From the NCBI RefSeq assembly GCF_900460065.1, contig NZ_UAVD01000032.1, positions 186,001 to 250,000 on the forward strand: a stretch of DNA of 64,000 nucleotides, given 5' to 3'. Positions within the stretch are counted from its first letter, which is position 1; every line of letters starts with the position of its first letter. Position numbers and translations under genes: made by a program. The notes under the pieces are model-generated. The model did no database searches. It was given only the letters and a program-made list of their open reading frames with translations, and was not told the DNA's origin. Below, piece by piece: positions 16,030-26,429 of the stretch. Origin of the DNA: Streptomyces griseus. GTDB taxonomy: Bacteria > Actinomycetota > Actinomycetes > Streptomycetales > Streptomycetaceae.

Positions 16030-17392
16030 GACCATCTCCCCGTGAAAGCTGTCGAGCCGCCGCCCGTGGCCGACGGCGAATCCGTGCGCATGCCGCCCGC
16101 CAGCTGCCACAGCGCGGGCAGTTCGGCCCCCGGCTCCACCGGCACCGCGGTCCAGCCCGACTCGCGCAGCCGTCGCAGCCGCTCCTCGGCCCGCCCCGCC
16201 CCGTCCTCGTCGCCGGCCCAGGCGGCGCTGTCCAGGACGAAGGCGACCCCGGCCCCGGCGCGCTGCCGCATCCGGGCCGCGACCGCTGCCTGTTCCTCGT
16301 CCAGATCGCCGAAGAAGGCGATGAGCAGTCCCTCGTTGCCGCCGCGCAGCACGTCGTGGGCGCGCGAGAGCCCCCCGCCGTCGGAGTGGCCGACCACGGC
16401 GAGCGTGTCGAGCATCAGGCCCGCCGCGTCCGCGGACTCCTGGGTCGAGCCGGCGAAACCGCCCGACCCCTCGCCGGGCACCGCGTTCCCGTCGTCCGTG
16501 AGCAGCCGTACGGCGAAGCCGCGCTCCAGCATGTGCACGAGCGCCGAGGCCGCCCCGGAGACCGCCCACTCGAAGGCGGAGTCGGGCCCGGCGCCCTGGT
16601 AGGCGATGCCCCGGGTGTCCAGCAGGACCGTGCACCTGGCCCGCTGCGGCTGCTCCTCGCGGCGCACCATCAGCTCGCCGTGGCGCGCGGTGGAGCGCCA
16701 GTGGACCCGGCGCAGGTCGTCGCCGTGCCGGTAGCCGCGCGGAATGATGTCGTCCTCACCGGCCAGCGCGAGGGACCGCTGCCGCCCGTCGCCGTATCCG
16801 GAGGCCTCGCCCGCCAGCCGCAGCGCGGGCAGCGGCACCGTGCGCGGGATGACGACGAGGGTGTCGTACGCGCTGAAGGAACGGGTCAGCTCGCACATCC
16901 CGAACGGGTCGCTGAGCCGCAGCTGCAAGGGCCCCAGGGGATAGCGTCCGCGCAGGTCGGAGCGGACCCGGTAGGACACCTCGCGCCGGCCGCCCGCCTC
17001 CACCCGGTCCAGGACGAAGCGGGGGCGCGGGCCCAGCACGTACGGAACGCGGTCCTGGAGCATCAGCAGCCCGGTGGGCAGCCGGGAGACGTTCTCCATC
17101 CGCAGGTGCACCCGGGCCTCCGCGCCCGCGGGCACGCGCGACGGCGAGAGCCGCCGGGTGCCCGTCACCCGGTAGCGGGTGCGGTAGAGCACGGTCACAC
17201 AGACGAGGGGCAGCACGGCCAGCAGCAGCCCGACCCGCAGCAGATCGCCCTGGCCCAGGACGTACGCGCAGACGGCGGCGGCGAGACCTGCGGCCAGGAA
17301 CGAGCGTCCCCGGGTGGTCAGCCCGCCCAGCGCCGCCCGGAGGCCGCCCTTCCTGTCGCCGTCCTCCACGGCGCCGGGCTCGCCGGCCGCCA

Positions 17393-17393
<1 letters not shown>
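16026..17393 (-). CDS. DUF58 domain protein
   Basis: 455 aa. Two membrane helices (about 31-46 and 53-69) precede the extracytoplasmic/cytoplasmic body. The DUF58 signature GYRHGDDLRRVHWRSTARHGELMVRREEQ (seen in segments near residues 210-240) is followed by a von Willebrand A-like fold (TVLLDTR). The ATG at 17393 shares its A with the TGA of moxR, and its own stop overlaps the start of the transglutaminase gene: all three are translationally coupled. DUF58 proteins are thought to act as the partner of MoxR AAA+ ATPases. Confidence 0.9.
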
Positions 17394-18445
<1,052 letters not shown>

Positions 18446-18695
18446 CCGGCCCTCCTCGGCCCTTTTGCGCAGGGGCCGTCGCGCGTACCCGCGCGGCCCA
18501 CCCCGAAAAATCGGACACTCCGCCGGAAGGCCCGGGGATGTCACACCCGCATTCTTGTTGCCGTTACCGCTTCGTGTCACTCGCCTGTGGATAAGTGGGT
18601 GTGAAATGTCAGCGTCTGTCACGATTTCGGCGCCGCGAGGCAGGGTGACGCGTGCGTGAGGTGCGGCGGAGGGCCGGGAACCGGGGCGAGTGCGT

Positions 18696-19259
18696 TCAGG
18701 AAACGGAGTCGATCTCGCGCAGCAGGCCGGTGGTCACGTCGAAGACGAACCCGCGCACGTCGTCGGTGTGCAGCAGGAACGGCGAGGTGCGCACCCGCTG
18801 CATCGACTGGCGCACGTCCTGGTCGGCGTCCGAGTAGGCCTCGACCGCCCAGACCGGACGCTGGCCCACCTCGCGCTCCAGCTCCTGCCGGAAGTCCTCG
18901 GTGAGGGACTCCAGGCCGCAGTTGGTGTGGTGGATGAGGATCACGCTGCGGGTGCCGAGCGCCCGCTGGCTGATGGTCAGCGAGCGGATCACGTCGTCGG
19001 TGACCACACCGCCCGCGTTGCGGATGGTGTGGCAGTCGCCGAGCTCCAGGCCGAGCGCCGCGTGCAGGTCGAGACGGGCGTCCATGCAGGCGACCACGGC
19101 GACCTGGAGGACCGGGCGCGCGTCCATGCCCGGGTCCCGGAAGTCCTTCGCGTACCCGGCGTTCAGCGCGACGAGCCGGTCGGTGACCTGGCCCCCCTCG
19201 CGGACCGCGGCAGCGGTGGACGTCACGGACTCGGCGGGGGAGTGAGCAGAAGTCGACAT
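18696..19259 (-). CDS. beta-class carbonic anhydrase
   Basis: 187 aa. The zinc ligands are Cys58 and Asp60/Arg62 of the C-x-D-x-R dyad (VVACMDARLD) and His111/Cys114 of HHTNCGL. Interconverts CO2 and bicarbonate in the cytoplasm. The IRNAGGVVTDDVIRSLTISQ segment is conserved. The start ATG (19259) gives the normal length; an in-frame upstream extension of 21 residues has no support. It is transcribed away from the dcw cluster, so the 428 bases between them hold divergent promoters. Confidence 0.92.
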   Translation of the reverse strand: MSTSAHSPAESVTSTAAAVREGGQVTDRLVALNAGYAKDFRDPGMDARPVLQVAVVACMDARLDLHAALGLELGDCHTIRNAGGVVTDDVIRSLTISQRALGTRSVILIHHTNCGLESLTEDFRQELEREVGQRPVWAVEAYSDADQDVRQSMQRVRTSPFLLHTDDVRGFVFDVTTGLLREIDSVS

Positions 19260-19363
19260 GGCTACGACGTTAGCCTTCCCACCTGGCTCGGGCGTGCAGT
19301 GAGAGCGGACAAAAAACGTCAACTCGGCTTGTTGTGAGCTAACCCACAGAACTCGCCGGGACG

Positions 19364-19400
19364 CACCCGTTCGGGTGGGCCGGCCGCATCCGAACGGGTG
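19364..19400. promoter_or_regulatory. inverted repeat in the divergent region upstream of the dcw cluster
   Basis: CACCCGTTCGG (19364-19374) and CCGAACGGGTG (19390-19400) are perfect 11-bp arms around 15 bases. It lies ~105 bases upstream of the carbonic anhydrase start and ~290 upstream of rsmH. The rest of the 428-base gap (19260-19687) contains no gene; a TAAAGT at 19455-19460 is a possible -10 for rsmH but no well-spaced -35 is visible. I see no cluster of TGGGN repeats such as MraZ binds. Confidence 0.4.
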
Positions 19401-19687
19401 GCGCGACTCGCTGCCCGGTTCGTTGATCGCGAATCGATCGAATGGCAGGGTGGACTAAAGTAACGCGAAGTCACCCACCACTTCCGCACCCACCGCCCCG
19501 CCGCAACCCCCGCACCTTCCGCGTATTCCGTAGGTCCTCCGAGATGTGCGGCGTACGTGCGACCCGGCCCTCTCCCGCTCCCGGTCGGCCGACGCCCCTT
19601 CCCCGGCGCCGGCGGACCTCCCCTTCGGAGCGGGCGGGGACCAGGACGTACGTGCCGGCCGCGCGGGACAGAGCCTGAGAGGGCGCC

Positions 19688-20653
19688 TTGAGCCAGACCC
19701 GACACGTCCCCGTGATGCTCCAGAGGTGTCTGGACCTGTTGGCCCCGGCTCTCCAGGACCCGGCCCACCCGGAGCCCGTGGTCGTCGACTGCACCCTCGG
19801 CCTCGGCGGTCACAGCGAGGCGCTGCTCGCCTCCTTTCCCACCGCCCGGCTGATCGCCCTGGACCGCGACAAGGAGGCGCTCCGCCTCTCCGGCGAACGA
19901 CTCGCCCCCTACGGCGACCGCGCCACCCTCGTCCACGCGGTCTACGACGAACTCCCCGAGGTCCTCGCGCGGCTCGGAATCCCGAAGGTCCAGGGCGTGC
20001 TGTTCGACCTCGGCGTCTCCTCCATGCAACTGGACGAGGCCGACCGCGGATTCGCGTACGCCCAGGACGCCCCGCTCGACATGCGTATGGACCAGTCCAC
20101 CGGCATGGGCGCCGCCGAGGTGCTCAACACCTATCCGCCCGGCGAACTGGTCCGGATCCTGCGCGCGTACGGCGAGGAGAAGCAGGCCAAGCGGATCGTC
20201 TCCGCCGTCGTCCGCGAGCGGGAGAAGGAGCCCTTCAGCAACAGCGCCCGGCTCGTCGAGCTGATCCGCGACGCGCTGCCCCAGGCCGCCAAGCGCACCG
20301 GCGGCAACCCCGCCAAGCGGACCTTCCAGGCCCTGCGCATCGAGGTCAACGGCGAGCTGAGCGTCCTGGAACGGGCCATTCCGGCCGCCGTCGACAGCCT
20401 CGACGTCGGCGGACGCATCGCCGTGCTGTCCTACCACTCGCTGGAGGACCGGCTGGTCAAGCAGGTCTTCGCGGCCGGCGCCGCCAACACCGCGCCCCCC
20501 GGGCTGCCCGTCGTCCCCGAGCGCTACCAGCCCCGGCTGAAGCAGCTCACCCGCGGCGCCGAGCTGCCCACCGAGCAGGAGGTCGCCGAGAACCGGCGCG
20601 CCGCCCCCGCCCGGCTGCGGGGCGCCCAGCGCATCCGCGCGGAGGAGCGATGA
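19688..20653 (+). CDS. rsmH: 16S rRNA (cytosine1402-N4)-methyltransferase
   Basis: 321 aa (MraW/RsmH). SAM-dependent methylation of C1402 in the ribosomal P site. Recognisable: [27 protein letters not shown] (motif I), [57 protein letters not shown] and [14 protein letters not shown]. The start is a TTG with GAGAGGG five bases upstream; the alternative GTG nine codons in would remove conserved residues. First gene of the dcw cluster. No mraZ precedes it. Its TGA overlaps the ATG of a 14-codon mini-ORF (20650-20694). Confidence 0.93.
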
Positions 20654-20694
20654 GCACCGGGACCGGACGCCGCGGCGGGGGAGCCGTGCGGTGA
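20650..20694 (+). other. bridging mini-ORF between rsmH and ftsL (14 codons)
   Basis: ATG at 20650 overlaps the rsmH stop (ATGA) and carries GGAGGAG at 20641-20647; it reads [14 protein letters not shown] and stops at TGA 20692-20694, which overlaps the GTG of ftsL (GTGA). Ribosomes finishing rsmH could therefore translate through it and re-initiate at ftsL. It may instead be chance in GC-rich DNA. Confidence 0.35.
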
Positions 20695-21254
20695 GCAAAC
20701 CGGCCGCACCGCTGAGGGGGCGGGCCGCCCGGCTCGCCCGGCTCATGCCGTCCACCGGGCCCAGCACCGCCGCCCGCACCCCTTTCGTCCTGCTGGTCGT
20801 CCTGCTCCTGGGCGGCGGGCTCATCACCCTGCTCCTGCTGAACTCCGCGCTCAACGAGGGGTCGTTCAGGCTCAGCGAGCTGAAGCGGGAGACCACCGAG
20901 CTCACCGACGAGCAGCAGGCCCTCCAGCGCGACGTCGACAGCCGCTCCCAGCCCGACGCCCTGGAACGCCGCGCCCGCGAGCTGGGCATGGTGCCCGGCG
21001 GCAGCCCCGCCTTCCTGAACCCCGACGGCACGGTCCGCGGCAACCCCACCGAGGCCACCGCCCCGCCGTCGCCGAGCCCCAGCCCCACGCCGAGCACCGG
21101 CGCCCCGGCCGACGCCGGGGCCCCCGCCGCCGGGACCCCGGCCGGGCCCTCCGGCTCCGTACCGCCCTCCGGGGCCGTCCCCGCCACCGAGCCCGACCCC
21201 GCAACCGCCTCCGCGGCGGAGATCACCCCGCCCCCGACGAGCCCCGGCAGGTGA
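20691..21254 (+). CDS. ftsL: cell division protein FtsL
   Basis: 187 aa bitopic protein: basic cytoplasmic N-terminus (1-30), one membrane helix (TPFVLLVVLLLGGGLITLLLLN, about 30-51), a coiled-coil/DivIC-like segment (FRLSELKRETTELTDEQQALQRDVDSR, in parts) ending in ALERRARELGMV, then a ~75-residue Pro/Ala/Ser/Thr-rich extracytoplasmic tail. FtsL with DivIC/FtsQ recruits the septal synthase. The GTG start has GGGGGAG upstream and overlaps a mini-ORF stop; the gene lies 4 bases before ftsI. The Pro-rich tail extends it beyond the ~120 aa of other bacteria. Confidence 0.85.
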   Translation: MSKPAAPLRGRAARLARLMPSTGPSTAARTPFVLLVVLLLGGGLITLLLLNSALNEGSFRLSELKRETTELTDEQQALQRDVDSRSQPDALERRARELGMVPGGSPAFLNPDGTVRGNPTEATAPPSPSPSPTPSTGAPADAGAPAAGTPAGPSGSVPPSGAVPATEPDPATASAAEITPPPTSPGR

Positions 21255-21258
21255 CGCA

Positions 21259-23244
21259 GTGCCGCCCAAGGAACCGCCGCGCCGCCGCGTACCCGGCCCG
21301 GCCCGCCCTCGTGGCGGGGGATCAGGATCCGGCCGCTCCGGCGCCCGCCCGCCGGCCCGCCGCCCCCGTCCCGCCCCGGGGCGCACCACCCGGCGCGGCA
21401 CCGCGCCGCGCTCCCTGCGCCTCGGCAGCCCCCGCCCCCGGCTGCGGCTCGTCAGCCTCGGGCTGACGCTGGTCATGCTGGCCTTCGTGGCCCGCCTGCT
21501 CCAGGTCCAGGCCGTCGACGCCAGCGCGTACGCGGCCAAGGCCGAGAAGAACCGCTACCTGGAGTACACCGTCGCCGCCGAGCGCGGCGAGATCACCGAC
21601 CGCAAGGGCGTCGCGCTCGCCACCAGCGTGGACGCGCACAACATCACGGCCGACCCCAAGCTGTTCACGCCCGAGGAGAGCAACGCGCCCGACGCGCCCC
21701 AGCAGGCCGCCGCCCTGCTCGCCCCGATCCTCGGCAAGGACGTCGCGAAGCTGACCGAGCAGCTCTCCGCCAAGACCCGCTACACCGTCCTCGCCTACCG
21801 GCAGACCCCCCAGGTCTGGAAGCAGATCAAGGACCTCAAGACCGTCTTCGCCGAGAAGGCGTCCGAGGACAGGCTCAAGGGCGGCCCCGGAGCCAACGTC
21901 CTGGCCGGCGTCCTCCAGGAGCCGACCACCAAGCGCGTCTACCCCAACGGGGACCTCGCCGCCGGGATACTGGGCTTCGTCAGTGACAGCGGCAAGGGCG
22001 GCGGCGGCCTCGAATCGCAGCTCGACAAGGAACTCGCCGGCAAGGACGGGAAGATCCGCTACGCCCAGGCCGGGGGCCGCCGGGTCCCCACCGCGGGCAG
22101 CAGCGAGATCCCGGCCGTGCCCGGCTCCGACATCGAGCTGACCATCGACCGCGACATCCAGTGGGCCGCCCAGAAGGCCATCAGCGACCAGGTCGAGAAG
22201 TCCAAGGCCGACCGCGGCTACGTCATCGTGCAGAACACGCGGACCGGCGAGCTCCTGGCCATGGCCAACGCCCCCGGCTACGACCCCAACGACCTCTCCG
22301 AGGCGACCTCCGCCTCCCTCGGGAACGCGGCCCTCCAGGACGTGTACGAACCGGGCTCCACCAGCAAGGTCATGTCGATCGCGGCCGTGCTGGAGGAGGG
22401 GGCCGCCACCCCCGGCACCCATGTCACCGTCCCCAACCGGCTGCACCGGGGCGACCGCCTCTTCAAGGACGACGTCGACCACCCCACCTGGTACCTCACG
22501 CTGAACGGAGTGCTCGCCAAGTCCAGCAACATCGGCACCATCCTGGCGACCGGTCAGCTCGGCAAGACCCAGGCGGAGTCCAACCAGGTCCTCTACTCCT
22601 ACCTGCGCAAGTTCGGCCTCGGCTCCCGGACCGGGCTCGGCTACCCGGGGGAGTCCCCGGGCCTGCTGGCCCACCCCGAGGACTGGTCGACCTCGCAGCA
22701 GTACACGATCCCGTTCGGCCAGGGCCTCTCCATCAACGCCGTCCAGGCCGCCTCGGTCTACTCCACGGTCGCCAACGGAGGCGTACGGGTCGCCCCCACC
22801 CTCGTACGGGGAACCAAGGGATCCGACGGCCGCTTCACCCCGGCCGAGGCGCCCGAGGAGAACCGCGTGGTCAGCGAGAAGACCGCCAAGACCCTGGCGA
22901 CGATGCTGGAGTCCGTCGTCGACGACCGGGAAGGGACCGGCACCAAGGCGGCCATCCCCGGCTACCGGGTGGCCGGCAAGACCGGCACCGCCAACCGCGT
23001 CGACCCGGTCCGCGGCGTCTACAAGGGCTACACCGCCTCCTTCGCGGGCTTCGCCCCCGCCGACAACCCGCAGATCACCGTCTACTGCGCGATCCAGAAC
23101 CCCACCAAGGGAAGCTACTTCGGCGGCCAGATCTGCGGCCCGATCTACAAGCAGGTCATGGAGTTCGCTCTCAAGACGCTCCAGACCCCACCGTCCGGCA
23201 GCGAGCCGCCCCGGCTGCCGGTGTCCTTCAAACCCGGCGAGTGA
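21259..23244 (+). CDS. ftsI: peptidoglycan D,D-transpeptidase FtsI (PBP3), class B PBP
   Basis: 661 aa. A ~60-residue Arg/Pro-rich cytoplasmic tail, one membrane anchor (about 61-82), the PBP dimerisation domain (RGEITDRKGVALA at ~109) and the transpeptidase domain. Catalytic motifs: S367-T-S-K370 (YEPGSTSKVMS), S422-S-N424, K574-T-G-T (VAGKTGTANR). Cross-links septal peptidoglycan with FtsW, using lipid II made by the enzymes encoded downstream. Begins 4 bases after ftsL, so translationally coupled. Confidence 0.95.
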   Translation: MPPKEPPRRRVPGPARPRGGGSGSGRSGARPPARRPRPAPGRTTRRGTAPRSLRLGSPRPRLRLVSLGLTLVMLAFVARLLQVQAVDASAYAAKAEKNRYLEYTVAAERGEITDRKGVALATSVDAHNITADPKLFTPEESNAPDAPQQAAALLAPILGKDVAKLTEQLSAKTRYTVLAYRQTPQVWKQIKDLKTVFAEKASEDRLKGGPGANVLAGVLQEPTTKRVYPNGDLAAGILGFVSDSGKGGGGLESQLDKELAGKDGKIRYAQAGGRRVPTAGSSEIPAVPGSDIELTIDRDIQWAAQKAISDQVEKSKADRGYVIVQNTRTGELLAMANAPGYDPNDLSEATSASLGNAALQDVYEPGSTSKVMSIAAVLEEGAATPGTHVTVPNRLHRGDRLFKDDVDHPTWYLTLNGVLAKSSNIGTILATGQLGKTQAESNQVLYSYLRKFGLGSRTGLGYPGESPGLLAHPEDWSTSQQYTIPFGQGLSINAVQAASVYSTVANGGVRVAPTLVRGTKGSDGRFTPAEAPEENRVVSEKTAKTLATMLESVVDDREGTGTKAAIPGYRVAGKTGTANRVDPVRGVYKGYTASFAGFAPADNPQITVYCAIQNPTKGSYFGGQICGPIYKQVMEFALKTLQTPPSGSEPPRLPVSFKPGE

Positions 23245-23248
23245 ACAC

Positions 23249-23268
23249 GGGGATGCGCGAGCATCCCC
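23249..23268 (+). promoter_or_regulatory. hairpin with GCGA tetraloop between ftsI and murE
   Basis: GGGGATGC (23249-23256) pairs with GCATCCCC (23261-23268) around GCGA, a GNRA-type loop. It lies 4 bases after the ftsI stop and ends 16 bases before the murE GTG. No U-run follows, so it may be an attenuating or mRNA-processing/stabilising element, not a full terminator. Confidence 0.5.
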
Positions 23269-23284
23269 TCCAAGGGAACCCTCA

Positions 23285-25003
23285 GTGACAACCATCACCC
23301 CCGACCCCGGGAACCGGAACGAGAACCACCGGAACCAGGGTCCCTCGCTTCGCGAGACGCCGCACCGGCCCGGTACGCTCACCGCCGTGCCCCACGCTGA
23401 TCAGTCCCAAACCTCTCAGAAGGACGCGCCTGTGACCTACCCGGGAGCGCCCCGACCGGACCGGCTCCGGCCCACCCCCCTCGGCGAGCTGGCAGACCGG
23501 CTCGGCGTCGAAGCGGCCGGGACCGGTGAGGTCACCGGCATCACCCACGACTCACGGGCCGTGCGACCCGGAGACGTGTACGCGGCCCTGCCCGGCGCCC
23601 GCTTCCACGGCGCCGACTTCGCGGCCCAGGCCGCCGGACTCGGCGCCGCGGCCGTCCTCACCGACCCCGCCGGCGCCGAACGCGCCGCGGCCACCGGCCT
23701 GCCGGTGCTGGTCACCGAGGACCCGCGCGCCGTCATGGGCGAGCTGGCCGCCGACATCTACGGGCGGCCCGGCATCGGCCTCCTCCAGCTCGGCATCACC
23801 GGAACCTCCGGCAAGACCACCACCGCCTACCTCGTCGAGGGCGGACTGCGGGCCGCTGGACGCCCCACCGGGCTCATCGGCACCGTCGAGATGCGGATCG
23901 GCGACGAGCGCATCAAGTCCGAGCGCACCACCCCCGAAGCCACCGACCTCCAGGCGCTGTTCGCCGTCATGCGCGAACGCGGCGTCGAGGCCGTCGCGAT
24001 GGAGGTCTCCAGCCACGCCCTGGTGCTCGGCCGGGTCGACGGCTGCGTCTTCGACGTCGCCGTCTTCAACAACCTCAGCCCGGAGCACATGGAGTTCCAC
24101 TCCGGCATGGAGGACTACTTCCAGGCCAAGGCCCAGCTGTTCACCCCCGAACGCAGCCACCGCGGCGTCGTGAACTTCGACGACGAGTACGGCCGCAGGC
24201 TCCTGACCGAGTCCGGCGTGCCGGTCACCAGCTTCTCCGCCGAGGGCCACCCGGACGCCGACTGGCACGCCGAGGACGTCGAGGTCGGACCCCAGGACAG
24301 CACCTTCACCGCCGTCGGCCCGAAGGGCGAGCGGATCACCGCCCGCGCCCCGCTGCCCGGCCCGTTCAACGTCGCCAACACCCTCGCCGCGATCGTCACG
24401 CTCGCCGTCGCCGGCGTCGACCCGCAGATCGCCGCGGACGGCATCGCCGCCGTCCCCGGGGTCCCCGGCCGACTGGAGCGGGTGGACGCCGGACAGCCCT
24501 ACCTCGCCGTCGTCGACTACGCGCACAAGACCGACGCCGTCGAGTCCGTCCTGCGCTCCCTGCGCAAGGTCACCGAGGGCAGGGTGCACATCGTCCTCGG
24601 CTGCGGCGGCGACCGCGACACCACCAAGCGCGGACCGATGGGCGCGGCGGCCGCCCGGCTCGCCGACACCGCCGTCCTGACCTCCGACAACCCCCGCTCC
24701 GAGGACCCCCTCGCGATCCTCGCCGCGATGCTCTCCGGCGCCGCCGAAGTGCCCGTCCACGAGCGCGGCGACGTGCTCGTCGACGCCGACCGCGCCTCGG
24801 CCATCGCCGCCGCGGTCGCCCGCGCCGAACCGGGCGACACCGTCCTCGTCGCCGGCAAGGGCCACGAACAGGGCCAGGACATCCACGGGGTGGTACGCGC
24901 CTTCGACGACCGCAAGGTCCTGCACGCAGCCATCGAGCGGTCCCTGACGCGCCCCGGCGCCGCGGATCGCGCACCTCACCTCGAGAACAACAGTCAGGGA
25001 TGA
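23285..25003 (+). CDS. murE: UDP-MurNAc-tripeptide synthetase (diaminopimelate-adding)
   Basis: 572 aa. Adds the third-position diamino acid to UDP-MurNAc-L-Ala-D-Glu. Mur ligase motifs: GITGTSGKTTTAYL (P-loop), TTPEATDLQ, MEVSSHAL, FNNLSPEHMEFH, the carbamylated-Lys region (YFQAKAQLF) and DYAHKTDAVE. The SDNPRSED segment is the DNPR motif of diaminopimelate-specific enzymes, as expected; Streptomyces use the LL isomer. The GTG at 23285 yields a ~50-residue non-conserved N-terminus; a GTG near 23431 preceded by AGAAGGA is a possible alternative start. Confidence 0.93.
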   Translation: MTTITPDPGNRNENHRNQGPSLRETPHRPGTLTAVPHADQSQTSQKDAPVTYPGAPRPDRLRPTPLGELADRLGVEAAGTGEVTGITHDSRAVRPGDVYAALPGARFHGADFAAQAAGLGAAAVLTDPAGAERAAATGLPVLVTEDPRAVMGELAADIYGRPGIGLLQLGITGTSGKTTTAYLVEGGLRAAGRPTGLIGTVEMRIGDERIKSERTTPEATDLQALFAVMRERGVEAVAMEVSSHALVLGRVDGCVFDVAVFNNLSPEHMEFHSGMEDYFQAKAQLFTPERSHRGVVNFDDEYGRRLLTESGVPVTSFSAEGHPDADWHAEDVEVGPQDSTFTAVGPKGERITARAPLPGPFNVANTLAAIVTLAVAGVDPQIAADGIAAVPGVPGRLERVDAGQPYLAVVDYAHKTDAVESVLRSLRKVTEGRVHIVLGCGGDRDTTKRGPMGAAAARLADTAVLTSDNPRSEDPLAILAAMLSGAAEVPVHERGDVLVDADRASAIAAAVARAEPGDTVLVAGKGHEQGQDIHGVVRAFDDRKVLHAAIERSLTRPGAADRAPHLENNSQG

Positions 25004-25007
25004 CCAA

Positions 25008-26429
25008 GTGATCACCCTTTCCCTCGCCGAGATCGCCGAAATCGTCGGCGGGCAGTCGTACGACATACCGGATCCGGCAGTCACCGTGACCGGACCCGTC
25101 GTCATCGACTCCCGCGAGGTCGCGCCGGGCAGCCTGTTCGCCGCGTTCGCCGGCGAACGGGTCGACGGCCACGACTACGCCCGGCGCGCCGTCGAGGCGG
25201 GCGCCGCGGCCGTCCTGGCGGCCCGCCCCGTCGGCGTCCCGGCGATCGTCGTGGAGGACGTCGTCGGCGCCCTCGGAGCCCTCGCCCGTGCCGTCGTGGA
25301 ACGCCTCGGCACCACCGTCGTCGGCCTCACCGGATCCGCCGGCAAGACGTCCACCAAGGACCTGATCGCGCAGCTCCTCCAGCGCAAGGGCCCGACCGTC
25401 TGGACGCCCGGCTCCCTCAACAACGAGATCGGCCTGCCGGTCACGGCGCTGACCGCCACCGCCGAGACCGAGCACCTGGTCCTGGAGATGGGGGCCCGCG
25501 GTATCGGCCACATCCGCTATCTGGCCGATCTCACCCCTCCTCGCATCGGTCTCGTCCTGAACGTCGGCTCCGCGCACCTCGGCGAGTTCGGCAGCCGGGA
25601 GGCCATCGCCCAGGCCAAGGGCGAGCTGGTCGAGGTCCTGCCCGAGGACGGCTGCGCCGTGCTCAACGCCGACGACCCGCTCGTCCGCGCCATGGCTTCG
25701 CGCACCCGGGCCCGCGTCCTGCTTTTCGGAGAAGCCCCGGAAGCGGACGTACGGGGCGAGAAGGTCAGGATGACCGCCGACGGGCGGCCCGCCTTCGAGC
25801 TCCACACACCCACCGGGTGCAGCGACGTGACCATGCGCCTGTACGGTGAGCACCACGTGTCGAACGCGCTCGCCGCGGCCGCCGTCGCCCATGAGTTGGG
25901 CATGTCCGTGACCGAGATCGCCGAGGCGCTCTCGGAGGCGGGCACCCTCTCCCGCTGGCGCATGGAGGTCACCGAGCGCGGGGACGGTGTGACGATCGTC
26001 AACGACGCCTACAACGCGAACCCCGAATCCATGAGAGCCGCACTGCGTGCGCTGGCCGCCATGGGCCAGGCCCGAGGGGCCGACGGGGGGCGCACCTGGG
26101 CGGTGCTCGGTCAGATGGCCGAGCTCGGTGACGCGTCGCTCGCCGAGCACGACGCGGTCGGACGGCTCGCCGTCCGGCTCAACGTCAGCAAGCTCGTCGC
26201 TGTCGGGGGGAGAGAAGCCTCCTGGCTGCAACTGGGCGCATATAACGAGGGTTCGTGGGGTGAGGAGTCGGTGCACGTGTCCGACGCACAGGCGGCCGTC
26301 GACCTGTTGCGCAGTGAACTGCGCCCGGGAGACGTCGTGCTGGTGAAGGCGTCCCGGTCGGTCGGCCTGGAGAAGGTCGCCCAGGCACTGCTGGAGAACT
26401 CGACCGAGGGCGAGGTCGCCGGCCGATGA
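25008..26429 (+). CDS. murF: UDP-MurNAc-tripeptide--D-Ala-D-Ala ligase
   Basis: 473 aa. Completes the pentapeptide by adding D-Ala-D-Ala. Mur ligase features: VVIDSREVAPGSLFAA (N-terminal UDP-binding domain), VVGLTGSAGKTSTKDLI (P-loop), SLNNEIGLPVT, LVLEMGARGIGHI, NVGSAHLGEFGS, YNANPESMRAAL and GRTWAVLGQMAELG. The GTG start lies 4 bases after the murE stop, and its TGA overlaps the ATG of mraY. Confidence 0.95.
   Translation: MITLSLAEIAEIVGGQSYDIPDPAVTVTGPVVIDSREVAPGSLFAAFAGERVDGHDYARRAVEAGAAAVLAARPVGVPAIVVEDVVGALGALARAVVERLGTTVVGLTGSAGKTSTKDLIAQLLQRKGPTVWTPGSLNNEIGLPVTALTATAETEHLVLEMGARGIGHIRYLADLTPPRIGLVLNVGSAHLGEFGSREAIAQAKGELVEVLPEDGCAVLNADDPLVRAMASRTRARVLLFGEAPEADVRGEKVRMTADGRPAFELHTPTGCSDVTMRLYGEHHVSNALAAAAVAHELGMSVTEIAEALSEAGTLSRWRMEVTERGDGVTIVNDAYNANPESMRAALRALAAMGQARGADGGRTWAVLGQMAELGDASLAEHDAVGRLAVRLNVSKLVAVGGREASWLQLGAYNEGSWGEESVHVSDAQAAVDLLRSELRPGDVVLVKASRSVGLEKVAQALLENSTEGEVAGR

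Noticed and set aside
18586..18594. Perfect DnaA box TTATCCACA (minus strand), with an 8-of-9 match near 3074-3082
   Set aside because: Single isolated boxes, no cluster, no dnaA/dnaN and no AT-rich unwinding region; not an origin.
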